This document shows, one piece after another, positions 9,458 through 22,736 of a stretch of 64,000 nucleotides of DNA. The stretch covers positions 28,056,345 to 28,120,344 of the forward strand of contig OW203762.1 of NCBI GenBank assembly GCA_934045905.1, in the 5' to 3' direction. Under the pieces are notes generated by a model that saw only the letters and a program-made list of their open reading frames with translations, was not told the origin of the DNA and did no database searches. Every line of letters starts with the position of its first letter. Position 1 is the first letter of the stretch. Origin of the DNA: Leuctra nigra (lineage: Eukaryota > Arthropoda > Insecta > Plecoptera > Leuctridae). The translations under genes were made by a program, and so were the position numbers.

Positions 9458-11279
9458 ATATATTCTACTAAATTGTTACTCAGAGTTCACTTTCATTATG
9501 TTAAAATAAAACATGGTTTAAAAAGAAAACATGAATGTCTTAATAGAAAAATTATAACTCAGAATTTGCCGTTAGAAACTGAATATACGGACAATTCTCT
9601 GATGAGACGTAATTTAAAAAATTAAAACATAGTGAGAGAACAAAGAACTGGACTAGTACCAGGTTCGCTCCATGGTTGTAGTACCAGATATTTTCCACAA
9701 TATCTTCACACATCTCTTCCATAACGGGATCCCTCCTCGAACTGTCTCAAATTGAAAATTAATGGGTGACCTACTTGAAGAATCATGATCGAAAAGATGT
9801 ATAGTTATTAGATAATTGTTTTACCCAGCACCTTGAGTCTTGATTCGAAGAACTGATTCGTGTAATTCAGGTTACAGACACTGAAATCTTGAAGTATAAA
9901 CTCGAATATGTGAAACGAACGAACGAAGGACTATTTGCAAATGTCCACATTCACAAAACCGTTCCTCTATGTTACTTAGCAATTGTCTCCTCTTCTAATA
10001 CAAAACGTGTGAAAAATACCAAGCGAGATCGTGATCTACAGTTTCGTTTTATATTTTCCACTTCTGACAGCTGCTCATGTTGGAGTTATTTCTGTGATAA
10101 ACCATCGTTTTCGGGTCATTCATTGTCCATGGCCCTTGACGAGTAGTTTTTCTGCGGATCTTTCAATGTTGCAAGACTGCGTGCTAAGAACATTATGTTC
10201 TATGCTTCTGATATTAACAATGAACACCACCTTTGACCAATCAGATAAAAAGAAGAACAGAAGAACTTTTTCTCACTGACTTGTATAACATTTTATAATA
10301 CTGCTTGCTTGGGGACGTAAAATAGAATTGTAATAAAGTAGATTATCAACCCCTATGTCAGTATGTCTTAAATATTGAATAGGCACGGTGGAAAACCACC
10401 AAGTTTCCAAGTATACCACAAATGGAATTAAGAGCTCTTCGTCTTCTAAAATTCAAGCTTTCGCGATCGAGACAAGAAACTTTTGAATAATTTGACATGA
10501 ATCAAGAGGCACTTTCTCAGATCAGGGATCAAGATACAACCTGGAACTTATTAAGTTTGAATTTATATAAACGAGTTTCTCCAATCGTGAAACTCTTGTT
10601 CCTCACTCACTGAACACAATAATTGTTCTCAAAGGTATCGCACAAATTCCATCAATGCCTCGTCGAAAGAATTTGCGTTTAAATGAAATATAATATGGAT
10701 TTTTTTAGCATGTAACGCATTTTTATGATAATTTTTGGAATATATTTGAAATGGATTAACATGCCAATCAGGTTGGACTTCATGAATACAGAATAATTCC
10801 CTTGATTATCAGAAAGGTTCACTCGTTGGTAGCGAAGTTTAAAGCGCTGCCATTGTATCGTTCTCACTGAATATACAAGCAAACTTTGTGACAGGAGGAT
10901 ATTACATTACTACACTCTTGTTTTAGATTTTAAAACTATTTTTAATATGTTTATCCTTCACATTCCTGCATTGCGACAACATTTTAGTGCATCGCATTCG
11001 AGGTATACATTGACATGACTGGATGATATGAATGGAAAAGCCAATGTTAACCATGGATATTCATGTATTATAAATCCTATTTAGATTCATCCATCTCTAC
11101 AGGTTAAAAATCATGAAAAGCAAAGCTTTATTATTAAAATCGAAATCGCATATGCGAGCTTCCTATAGAATATAGATCTAAAAGCTATTATCGAAGAATA
11201 ATTTTGAACTTTTTAAAATTCTAAAAGTGACATCTCGGTGGGAGATGCTGATGACATGGCGCTGTGATGATGTGCTAGA

Positions 11280-11318
<39 letters not shown>

Positions 11319-13871
11319 GCGGACGTCGTTAATACCTCGACGCTAAGCTGTTTCTGATGACGATGCTCAGGTATACGCTAATGCGAGCTCTTCTTATTTA
11401 AAATGCCACATGCCACACTGTGAATGCCTGTGTTTTACTTGATAGGTACATAATTGTGTTTGGGAAACACAACATCGAGTTCATGTTACACTGACCAATT
11501 CAACTTCTCCAAATTAAATGGTATACAACTTATAATTGTCCCAATTAAAGTTTTAATTGCTATTTACTTCTAAACGTTTCGAAATGTGGTTGAAATAAAC
11601 GGAATGAGGCGATAGAATTTCAATGATAATTATTAGCTTGATGTAAATTCTTCATTGTAGAAGTGAATCGGCGCTGAAATCTCATGTTTTTCGAGCCTAA
11701 TTGAACCCCAACAACAAATTACAATTCACGAACAATTTCGTTCAACGCAATGAGTGAAGCGAATTGTTACGCAAATGAAAGTTAAACTTTAATTATAATA
11801 TTGCTAGTAAACCAGTTAACACCCTGATGACTAATTACCTCATTTCAGAGCAGCTATAACTTTCAAAAAGAATATTTTTTCCATATTTTTCTAACACATT
11901 ATTTTCATTGCCCAGTTTATAAATGTTTAGCGTTTAGCGTTATTTGAAAATCATTTCTAACCATGGGTTGAACAGCCATTGTTGAGACACTAAGACTGAA
12001 TGTAAATATGAAGTAAAAATATTCTTCGTTCCATGAGGCGTTTTACACGCTACATGTTTGTAATAGGCCACCATGGCAGACATTTAGTAAACCACAGGGC
12101 TCGCCGTAAGCGAGAATTTTTCTGAAAACGACTTCGTACACGGGAGAAAAATTGACGGTGACAAAAACTTTTATAACTTCATATTTAAACAATTAGAACT
12201 CTGATACAAAAGTGCAGGATACATGTTTTGTTCTGACAGCTATTACATTAATAAAAGTATGTATATTATAACAGTTAATATGCTCCATATAAAATTTAAA
12301 AAATTAAAATTGCTTTACTAATTGCTTTTAGTTTTTTCACGACTCCAATTTACCGTCACAAAGATATTGGGAAAAGCATTTGAGAACATAATCTTGTTCT
12401 ATCAACCATTTTATATTTCACTCTAAAAACGTTAAAACTGTAATTTTAAACAAATATTTTTTTTTCCTTATTTGATAAGTCTTTGCCAGTAAAATATTCG
12501 AATGCCGCGAGACGAAACTACATTTAAAAATAACAACTTGTTGGTATAACAACTCTTTTTTCACTCAAAAGTATAATTTTTAATTCCTGAATATGAAATT
12601 TAATTGAGTGGACATTTTGGCAGGAAAATGGTATTCTTGTCGATGTCGGCTGATTAATTTTCATCAACGAACAATGATGATGCCATAGTCACACAAAAAA
12701 AATGAATTTATGAAAGAAAATTTACACTTTTGAGTGTGAAAATATTGTTTAACCAACATATGTTACTATTATGAAAAAATGATTTTAATCGCATTCAAAT
12801 GTATTCATATTCTCTATAAAAGCCCATGATTTTTTTCATGGGTGTATAGATTCAATGTCAGTCTCTATTCTTATGCGGCTAGCTTGATGTCTGTGTAAGA
12901 ATGACGAAATCTGTACGGCCCGATCTAAGCGGTATGTGCAGAAGCTGTGGACGTTGATCGGTGGTTTGGTGTTACGCGAATGTCGGCAGGAAGGAAGGAA
13001 GGAATCCTCGTATATTATTTTCACACGGATTCCTCGTGAACGGCATTTGTGTCGATTTCGTATTCTACTTGGATCTGAAGATATCAAATCCGAACGAGGG
13101 ATACGTGCCTCTTGGCGAAAAGGAAGATGGAGTCAAAGTCTAAAAGTAAAATTGTCACAAAAGATACGTAGAAGTCAAAGAAACGGAAGCGTCTTAAAAG
13201 ATGGCACGAAATTCCGTTGCTACTTTATTCCATTTTACTTCAAAAATATTTCAATTTTGTACAAATTGGACGTTGAAACCAACGAACAGTAGTATTAATT
13301 TATTTCAATTTTCAAATATAATTTATCGTCAATGAATCTTAAATTCCTTTCAGAGACCAACATCAAAGTAACCCTTCTTCAAGTGAAGACATCAAAAGAG
13401 CTTGAAAACGTATTTACGTACAATCCATTTGGAAATGCCTTTCTCTTTCAGAATGAATGAAATATGAGTTTTGTTGTTGAAGGAGCCGTAAGGCAAGAGC
13501 TGGGATTCCAACATGCTTATTGTCAGCCAAGCTGCTGGAAATGCAAATGAATGTTTGTTTGCAGAGAAACATAATCTCAGTTTAATTATACCTGCTTTGT
13601 ACTAGCGTGATATGTTGATCACACAGCTAGTTAATTGTACGTCCGTTTTACTCATAGTCAAAGGCCGTCAGACAATGTACGAATTTTGATTTTCAATGTT
13701 GGGAACATTTTCCTTAACCTTCATTATTTTGGAAACTTTCTCTGTTTCTTTTCGTGTGTAGATACATCAAATAGTTTTTCTAATCTATTTGGAATTTTGG
13801 TTACCACTTGGCTAGTTGAATGCGCTGTTATGCATTTTAAAACCGTCTTGTGATTGGTTAAAATTTGATTG
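9458..13871. other. AT-rich non-coding stretch with one hexanucleotide microsatellite
   Basis: No gene is supported. A 118-codon frame at 12936-13292 lacks an ATG at its left end and shows no recognisable motif. A near-palindromic CTCGCCGTAAGCGAG lies near 12100. The CpG-rich (GACGCC)6 tract at 11281 is listed separately. Confidence 0.5.
11281..11316. repeat. (GACGCC)6 microsatellite
   Basis: Six perfect copies of GACGCC, preceded by another GAC and followed by GGGCGGACGTCG. It is strongly CpG-rich in an AT-rich background. The same hexamer occurs inside the candidate exon at 20401-20501. Confidence 0.95.
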
Positions 13872-15260
13872 GGTTTTGACAGTGGCGGCCGGTGCCTTGT
13901 CTAGTAGGTGGGGCGCAATACCGAAGTTGTCCTCGACTCCACGGGGGGTCTGGGGGTAACCCCCAGCCGGCGGAGCCAACCCGCCGGAGGCGGAAATTTT
14001 TGAAATAATGAACACTATCAAGTCATAAGTTAATGATTTGGGAGCGTTCCATTTAAGTTTAGAGTAGTTGAGAAATCGCACTTATTACGTCGTGCAGTAA
14101 GTAGTTTCTTCTGTCATCAAAAGCATAGCCGGGTTTTCTCTGATTCCGCACCAAGTAGAAATAGTTATTGGAGCGTTTTTTTTATCAAGTTTCCCCGTAG
14201 CCGTCTCATTTTCATCTTGCATATGATTCCATTTTATTTTTCCATACTAATATTGTTGTTGATTCTTATATTGTTGCCTAGAGATTATATTGTTCCATGA
14301 ATTCATTAAAGCATTGATTAATTCATTAATGCATTCATGAATTGCATTAATGAGTCTGGTAGCGATTGGACGAGTTTTCCTATTGTTGTTAAAAATTCGT
14401 TCTTAGTGCGCATACGATACGGCATTTTCGACGATTTTGGAAAACATTCATTGGCTTATATTTCTATTAGGTAAATAAAGAGCAAGCAGTGAAACAAAAT
14501 AACGCGTTTATAGTTCACAACCACACATTCATGTGTGCCATTCCATCCAAAGATAAAAACATTGATTTGAGAATTTTGTGTACTAAGTAGACACACAGCT
14601 CGACAAAGTTGATGCGCCACTTACATTATGAGTCTAGTAGAGTAGGAGACAATGATGTACCGATAAGTACTGATGAACAAAACATAATTTACACTGATAA
14701 TTATTTAATTTATCTGAAGAAATCCATAAGAAAAACATTAACGCTTCAAAACGATTAGCGGGAACGTTGAGTGATGGACGAGAAGTATGATCCACGAGCT
14801 AAAAGCATCAAGCCCGATGATTGCCGAATGCCGTCGGCACAAAGATTCTGTGCCCCAACACCGCGGTTCGGCTCGAGCGCTGCTATGGCGAGAACGCAAG
14901 AGCGCATGCGTCAACTTCTAGAATGACGTCACGAATGGGGCACGGTATTAGCTGTGCCCCTGGTTGCCTACCCAGCCAGGTGCCGCTAAGATTTCAAGCG
15001 GGCGACGGAATATACAGTAATTTCATTGATTTGGAGAGCGTATGGATGGGAGTTTCAACATTTTACATTACAAATTGAACATTTAAATTGTTCAAATTGA
15101 ACATTTAATTTGTTCTCAGAATAATTATTGGTTGTTATTTGCAGAATATTATAATAAATCATTGAGGAATTAAATTATATTATTTTTTAGGTATAACCTG
15201 ATATTTTAGGTAGGGCACGTGCCCCTGTGCCCCAATGCACCAGCCGCCACTGGGTTTTGA
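13872..15260. mobile_element. non-autonomous hAT transposon with 8-bp target duplication
   Basis: The element itself is 13880-15252 (1373 bp). It begins CAGTGGCGGCCGGTGC and ends with the matching reverse complement, GCACCAGCCGCCACTG, one mismatch in 16. The flanks 13872-13879 and 15253-15260 are both GGTTTTGA, a perfect 8-bp target duplication. CAGTGGCG termini plus an 8-bp duplication are diagnostic of hAT elements. GTGCCCC motifs, possible transposase-binding repeats, recur near 14853, 14954 and 15228-15240. There is no transposase-like frame: the frame at 14821-15078 starts outside any recognisable domain. An internal segment near 14280-14345 is a run of ATTAATGCATT-like palindromes. This is a deleted or MITE-like derivative. 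Confidence 0.88.
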
Positions 15261-17311
15261 TTGGTTCGATAAAATTGACAGTTTGCGAATACGATGACCA
15301 ACATTTTCATCATTATTTTTACTAAATTTCAAGGAAAACGGTCTACTAACTTTATATGATTATTTTGGAATAGTTGTTAAAATTAAATTACAAAGTATTA
15401 TGTCCGTACCTGATTACTGCAAATCATTGAGATTTATTTCCACATCCAAAGAACGAAATGGCTCCATATCAATGCGTTAGATATAGTTTATTTCATATTC
15501 TTATAGGCCTCAAATATGGATCATAGATTGTAGTGTCAACACAATATTCCGATGCAAGAAAAAATATATAAATAACTTTGAAATATTTCATGAAAGAGCG
15601 CATATTTTGTGGTTAATAAATTTAAACTGCAAAATTGTTCACTTATTATGTGCATATTTCCGCAGCATTTTCTCCAAAGTGTGTCAGTTGACGTCAAGTA
15701 AACAAACAAAAACAACGAGATTGAAAGCGAATGAGCGCGGGATTTTGGCCACCAAATCAAGTCTCACCACCGTCACATCGTGCGCGTAAAGACAGAAAAC
15801 GAGGTCGTTTCTTACACGCTCGACGCCTTGGGGGACGACGTTACGACCCCCTACAGCCATTTCTATAAACCCTAGTTGTAAAAAATATATACGCATGCTC
15901 TTCTTTTCGTAATCATGCAGGGTGTCTTCTCGTACTGATTCTTTCTTCTCCATCCGATGATCTCCTCCTTCAGCTTTATTGTACCCTTGAATCATGCGTC
16001 GACGGCAAGATCTGTCCGAAAATCTGAAATATCCAAATTGCGTCGACTTCTTTCTTGATAGTCTAGAGTCTAAACTCTGAGTGCATTCCCAGATAGAAGA
16101 CTCTTGGGATAAGCTCAGACTTACGTCGATGCATTTCAAAGCAGCTGTCTACGAATGCCATGCATTTTGGATTTGGCAATCATTGACTTGGCAATGTATC
16201 GGGAGAAAAGTCGAGATTTGGTTTATTTTGTTTCCCTCTGAAGATTTTATATAACTCTTTCTGCGATATCGAGTTCTTCAAGATCCAGTCTTACCTGTGA
16301 ACGTTAGATGAAAGTTCATAAATTGTTTATCAAGTTAGAAAACTTGATACATGTTATTAAAAATGTTATGATATAAGAAGTGAAACGTTAATAAAATAAT
16401 ATACAATGAAAATAGTACATTCGCGGACCAGCGTTTTTAAAGTTGCTACATAATGAATGGAAAGATATTTCATGAACATAAGAAGTAGAGAACAAACAAA
16501 ATGTGCTCCCAAGCTTCAGAATATTGCAGCTTAAATCCTCATTGTTAGTGTGAATTCAGTCTATATGAATAAAAGTATTTCAATTCTGAACAATAAATAG
16601 TGTGAAATTAATTTAATATAAGTTGATATCATATTTTCTATATCTGAATAAAATATTACAGAACTTAATTTAGAGCAAATCCTGCTTGCCTACAAACATG
16701 ATATAAATGAAGTAATAACAGGAGGGAGCTGAATTTTCAATTTCACTTTCCCACGAAAACTTGCGGCAAACCGGAATAGATGGTCATCCGCCGAGTGGAG
16801 GTAACCTACCAACTTTTCACAACCATCGCGAAGTGGGAAATAATAATAAAAAATAGACCTTCTGAAAGAAGTGGGATAATTTTTCAACGCCGTCGAGTTT
16901 CAACAATGAACACGTTTCTAAAATGTGTACCAACTTTTTGTAGACTTTCGCATATTTTTACCATTCATGAGCTGTCGCTTCCCACATTTCCCCAGCAGAT
17001 GAAGAGAAGGGTGTCAATCCGTAACACGCCAAGCAAGCGAAACAGAACATTACAAACACTTCTTACCACTTTTCAAAGTAGAAAGGCGAATTGAATTATG
17101 TTCAGCTCAGTCAAAGTTGGAGAATAATGTTCTTTGTGAAAGGTTGCCGTTTCGGTAAAATAAAGAGACTGAATGTTTCACTAGAAAATTTAATTGTTTG
17201 AAGTGCGTCAAATTAATGTTTATTTTATGTTTAAAGAAGTGAGTGTTATTCTTGTTTTGGAAGAAGCAATCTTATCTCTCATAACATATCTAGAAGATAT
17301 CGGCAATCGGA
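15261..17311. other. non-coding stretch with a weak minus-strand frame
   Basis: A 151-codon minus-strand frame spans 15684-16139 but its left end starts at TTG, and no domain is recognised. It is near the chance limit for frame length in this DNA. A smaller CpG-containing segment at 15720-15860 (GCGCGTAAAG, CTCGACGCCTTGGGGGACGACG) could be part of an exon. Nothing else is supported. Confidence 0.4.
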
Positions 17312-17670
17312 GAAATTCCCCACCGATGGCTGCCACCTTAGCGCGGTGGTGGGGTTTGTGTTGGCCAATGATCCATTGCAGCTACGCCGGCGAGCATATG
17401 CTCATGTGTAAGGGTTACCCATGCCGGACAGATCAGTGGTGAGGCCCAGACCAAGAGCAGCCAGGGTCGGCCTAACCAAGCCCTCCCTTGAATTTGCGGT
17501 CCCCTCGGGCCGGCCTCCCCCCTCGAGATGGTGATCCCCCTGAAATCGGGTTCAGCCGGCCCTAATCCTCACACCCCCCCGGTCCGTTCCCATTCCGGCC
17601 TGGCCTTCCCACCAGTGCTGGACTCCCCCGGATCGGGCCCGTTAGGTCGACCCCTTCCCCGTGCCCTCCA
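17312..17670 (+). mobile_element. GC-rich block, possible 5' region of a non-LTR retrotransposon
   Basis: A sharply bounded GC-rich segment in AT-rich DNA. It opens with a strong hairpin in which CCCCACC and CCACC pair with GGTGG and TGGGG (17319-17355). The phrases GCGCGGTGGTGGGG, CATGCCGGACAG and GAGGCCCAGACCA are, from memory, like the 5' portions of arthropod endonuclease/reverse-transcriptase retrotransposons. There is no reverse transcriptase downstream and no long frame. The assignment is a resemblance only; it could also be a different foreign insert. Confidence 0.35.
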
Positions 17671-20400
17671 ATTATGATCAACAAAGTTAAATATAACAAT
17701 TAATGTGCGCAATATAACCTCGTCGTTGACGCGCCATTAAACCAAACTAATCTAAATCTCGGAGAAATTGGGAAATCGTAAACATCTTCCATATGACACT
17801 AATTCTCTTTACACCTTAGCTGCAAGGTTCTATTGCCACCTCTTCTTCGAATTGCCCTGGGGAATGCGGAATATTTTCACTCCATGTTTACAACCTTATA
17901 TTCGCTGTGTAATCCGAGATCTTACCCCAAACAAGAAAATATAATGTGCATGGCAGTGTTTTCATCCCTTGAAAGAATTGAGACGTATATACCAAATAAA
18001 ACTAGCGTATAGTCAATAAACAAATATGAAATTTGAATATATTGCTTATTTACAAACCTTGTTCCAAACCCCTTGCGATTACTAACGTTATAATATGAAA
18101 ATGTGAAATATAAGAACATTTTTTAATATTTCGAAGTGATTCGAATGTCGATTTATTGAAAAAAAAGGAGGAATCTGTAACCATCTTGCGGTTATCGAGG
18201 TTTTTAAGTTGAATTCACGAAACAATTCAATTTTCAACAAGTTGTCAACCCAAGTAAACCTTGAATTTCTAAAACAAGCGACAGTTGTCATACTAAATTA
18301 TAATAAAAATAAGAAGTATAAGAAAATGATCTTATTTGTAAAATAGAGAAAGTTTCATGCATTTGTGAGATCAGACATAAGAAGATTTTTCTCCAGCATT
18401 ATATAGATTAACCTGAAAGATAGTTCACTGCTGCTGACGTTTTTCATCCCTTACGTTCCTTGACAAAATAACAGTAAATTAATACTGAACATGACTTAGT
18501 CTTCGATCGCTGATGATCAATTGAACTGATAGAGATGTCCTGAAGTTAGGTTGTCTCGAAGAAGACGCGGGAATGATTGGCGCGCGAGATAAGCGCCTAG
18601 AGACGAGAGAGATGAAGACAAAGGAGCTAGAAGATGATTGAAGAAATCGAGAATCTCAGAGAGGACTTGTTAATCAATAGAATGAGCGAGACGAAGAGGG
18701 AAAGAGGATATCGGAAAGTTCCATCGATGCGTGCTTTATCTCCAACAAGTTATTTACGATCGACACGAAAGACTTCCCAGCGAAAAAATCTATCTTCTTA
18801 ATTAAAGAATATTGATAGAGAGGAATAGTAAATAGTACTCCCTGGTGTTTGCTCTAGAAAAGGGAAGAACTTCGATTTCTCAGTGAAAAGCTCAAAAAGA
18901 AATGCGGGCTGGAACATCTTCTTCAAATATTCTTTTTTGTAAGAAAAGTATTGAAAATGCCAAGTGAATATTTGGGTTGGTACACTAAAAATATACGATA
19001 TTGAAGATAACCAAGTAGAAGATTAAAATAATATTAAGGTTCAGCAGAAATAAAGTTGTCTCTTCATAACGCAAATATAAAATGGAATCTCCTTTCTAAA
19101 AAGAAAAACTGTTATTGTGCAAACAATGCCTGCAAAGATCTATTTGTCTTCCAGTTGTCGCTAAAGGTCTCCAATGCATCAGTGCGGTACTCAAGCGCAT
19201 CCAGGATTGCCAACCTTCGCACTCTTTTCACAGTTCCATCTCACTAATGGATCGTTACTAATGGCAGTTAACCAGCCGACAGCATCCAATAACATGACGA
19301 AATAACAATTACGCCATCACGTAATCGTCCACGTTAGTACCACGTTAGTAATAATGCAACGATCACGGCTACGTTCAATTGAGACTTTGCCGGCCACCAC
19401 ATTGTTAGGGAGCAAGTTTACGACGTCCCAAAGCGAAACTAAATCTGTAATCAATGCTGGATCACTCCGCGGGGGGGGGGGGGGTATTATTTTGTAGACT
19501 TATCATCAAGTCACTTAATTGAGTTTCGTACCTGAACGTTGTGAGGTGTCGTATATTGAACATAATAAAGCTTTCATGATCAAAGTAATATATCTCTCTG
19601 AATAGGTTTTCCGACGTCTAATATAAAAGGTGTAGTTTATGACGTAGCTGGCTGGCAGCTGTTGGATCCATGGTGATAGTGATTGATGGATGTAATGATG
19701 GTGATGATGAACGAATAGGACGTTTTTGTGATCGCCTCTGATCACATTCCATAGATCAATGACACGTGTGTACTCGTATTTGCATGTGATCAATGAGTTA
19801 TTCATGTCTATTCAACCTCTACCTGGCACCTCCACCAACATTTCCGAGTAATTCCAACGGCTGATTAGTGAGTTTGACTTTGAAGAGTTTTTTAATCGGT
19901 TTTTATCAATAACTTTTATCAATGTTATTGTTAATAAAATAAGGCTTGGTACGTGTCTTCAGAACAATTCAATGAAAATAATTTAATATCTTGGAATGGT
20001 TTATTAGATATATTTCGTCCTACAGACGTTAGTTTCATTAGATACAGATCTATATCTCTTATGGTGATTGCCATTGGCACGGCCTCGTTTCTGCTTTAAT
20101 CTCAATAAGAGATGCAGATCTTCTTCAATGGAACGCGTTACCTCATCGGGCTTTGTGTTTCTGTCGAGTTCACAGTGTCACAATTTTAATGATGGGCGTA
20201 AGAGCGAAGCGAATACACACATAGAAAATATACCTTAATTACACGATCAACGCTTCTTTTCCCCAGTACCTTTGAGTCTCGCTGAGATTTTATTCGTAGA
20301 CTCTTTAGTCACTAATTATGTCAGCGGAAACTTTTCACTCGCACAGAGAGTTTGTAAGATTACAAATTACATTACATTCGACTCTTTGAACGTTTTCCAG
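17671..20400. other. AT-rich non-coding stretch
   Basis: No gene is supported. It holds a 14-base G run at 19471-19484 and a run of GTGAT/GATGATGGTGATG triplets near 19675-19710. A weakly coding-looking purine-rich region lies near 18540-18720 with no frame of note. Confidence 0.5.
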
Positions 20401-20501
20401 ACAAACAAGCTGCAAAAGAGGACTCGTTTCCGGTCGTCGGTGATGGTTCTGAACGACGCTTCGACGACGCCGACGCCGACGCCGCAGGGAGAGCGACGCC
20501 G
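20401..20501 (+). CDS. candidate internal coding exon, unknown protein
   Basis: A 101-bp CpG-rich segment lies between a good acceptor (pyrimidine-rich ACTCTTTGAACGTTTTCCAG ending at 20400) and a consensus donor GTGAGT at 20502. The frame starting at 20401 is open and gives TNKLQKRTRFRSSVMVL, NDASTT, PTPTPQGERR. The frame offset by two bases is also open (KQAAKEDSFPVVGDGSERR). The (ACGCCG)n run encodes a TPTPTP or DADADA stretch depending on frame. In the first frame it ends two bases into a codon, which matches the start phase of the candidate exon at 50234. I do not recognise the protein. Confidence 0.4.
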
Positions 20502-22330
20502 GTGAGTTACTTACCATGAGACTTGGTATCAGTTTCCCTCACGGTTCGTTTGACACTCATCCTGTCAACATCTCATTTTGACACAAGAACTTGGAACGCG
20601 GAATCTGGAAAAGAAGTTTACAAACCCGACGAAGAATTAACTAGGGTCAGCATATAGAATTATGTAAATAAACTGATATTTGTATAGCCTAAAAGGGATT
20701 ACTTTTTCGACGCGAGAGTTTGTGAAAATTGTGCTGAACACGGTAACACCACTGCCAATTACTGTTGGCAACTCTTGTTAATACAACAAAGTATAAACTA
20801 TGTATATTTACGCACAATTAGGGCGCTTTATGAAACACCATTTAGAGCGTTGTACAAAGTCTGTGGTCTCTTTCATCGTCTGAAACTTCAAACATTCTCT
20901 ACTTCCTGTCGTATATATTACCTACTCCTGAAAGAAAAGTATTATCAGCCTAAGGGAAATTAACTTTTTTCACCCACATTTCGACTGCATCGACTGGCTC
21001 TCTTATCTTGGTGACATAAAAAGGCGTGAGGAACATAACCTAGCTCTTTTCACACGTAGTAAGAATTGATTCTATTCAGCCCTGTGCGAATGTTGGAGGT
21101 GAAGAAAAAGACAGATAGCTCCCGGGACTCCGATAAAGACCTACATAATGTCCTAGAGCAAGAGTATTACATTTCTCTACGCAAGTCCTAGATTTGGAGA
21201 GAAGTTCATTCGCAAATAGGCACTACCGGTTTACATGTAACTAAAAGTGAAAAGTTTCGCTCTAGCCGAGAAGTTCTCTGCGAGCGTCTGGATTGAGTTG
21301 GCGTTATCCAGAAATTCCAGTCAATAGAACAATACCGAATATCTTAATAATTGTTCTAGGTTTGTTCTAGAATAGTATGTTCAGGATTTGTTTTAGTACA
21401 TAAAAGCAGATCCGTGCTTTGGGCTTGATGAGGATAAAGTGTACGAGTAAAGAAAGCTTAAAAGCTCCACGGTGTAAATGTATTGTAAAGCTTGACGAAG
21501 CGAAATGTCAATGTTTTTAATATTTTCACCGAGAAAGTAATCTTCTCAAAAAGCCTTGGCTCTGTGAATTTTTCAAATCTCTCCCGTCGTCGAATGTTTC
21601 ATCCTCGGTTTTATAATTGCGTGAATTTCTCATAGTGTTGAGACGGTTTAATCAAGGTGGTTCTTCATCGACCAAACTGTTAATAACTCAACTCTGACAT
21701 AATAAATAAACCTTCGCACAAAACGAAATTAAATACACACTGGAGCTGTAGAAATTCATCCTCTTACCAAGATTACCTCTCGCTCCTTCAGCTCCTTGCT
21801 GAAGCTGGATCAAGATGGTACAGTCACAGCCAAGGCGACATGTCATGCTTCGAGGAGCGTCGTTAACAGAACCGACGCCAACACACTCGAGCGTCGCGAC
21901 GCTATTGACATCCCGCCAGTGTAATTGATTCAAGTATTCAAAGTACTGCGACGAAATCTAAGTATGTTGTGCTACCTTGAATAGATCCATAGTCTTCACT
22001 TTATCAGATTAAAAAAGAATGAGAAAGCCTGAAATGATTCTTAAGAAGAGATAAAATAAATGGGACAATTTCAGAGAATCAAAGGCAGAAAGTGGGGGTG
22101 GGGAGCGTTCCTTTTACGTACGAATATAAAGCACGCCCAAGCACGGGATCATTTTCAAGCGGATAATCGTAAAAAGAGACTGCCTCTGGAATTAGGGTGC
22201 AGTGCTTCGAGGAATGGGGCGAGAATGATTCAAATCTTCGTCTGTCGTCGAAATACTTGCCTCGGATTGGACAGAGGAACAATGACGCTTGCAGTCGCAT
22301 CGACATAGATGTTATCTTATCGAGCTCAAT
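20502..22330. other. non-coding stretch, probably intron if the exon at 20401 is real
   Basis: It begins with a consensus splice donor. No further gene, RNA or repeat is recognised. A moderately GC-rich segment at 21740-21930 has no frame that looks coding. Confidence 0.4.
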
Positions 22331-22736
22331 GCCGGCACAGGATTACCAACTGTTCATTATCAAGCCCTGTGCTAGCACATGATTACCATCTGCTGATTAT
22401 CAAGTCCAGTGCCAGCACAGGATTACCAACTGCTGCTTATCAAGTCCAGTTCCGGCACATAATTACAAACAAATTAGTGATTATTAGTTTCCAAGCCCGT
22501 GTAGGTACAAAATTACCAAGTCCAGTACTGGCACATAATTACCAACAGCTGATTACCAAGCCAAGTGCCGGCACATAACTACCTATTTCTGTATCAAGTC
22601 CAGTGCCAGCACATTAGCTGATTACCAACCCCAGTGTTGGCAAAGAATTACCGACTGATTACCACGTCCAGTAACAGCACAGAATTACCAACTGATAATT
22701 ATTAGCCCAGTGCTGGGGCTGGCACAAATGGTTGTT
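22331..22736 (+). repeat. degenerate minisatellite
   Basis: About nine imperfect units of roughly 24-50 bp carry the phrases GATTACCAACTG, ATTATCAAGTCCAGTGC and CAGCACAGGATTACCA. Units vary in length because internal ATTACCAA or AAGTCCAGT segments are deleted or repeated. There is no coding signal: the frame across the array is a by-product of the repetition. Confidence 0.8.

Noticed and set aside
12936..13292. 118-codon plus-strand frame as a gene
   Set aside because: Starts without ATG, overlaps another open frame, and the composition follows the local base bias.
15684..16139. 151-codon minus-strand frame as a gene
   Set aside because: No ATG at its left end, no recognisable domain, and the length is near the chance limit for this DNA.
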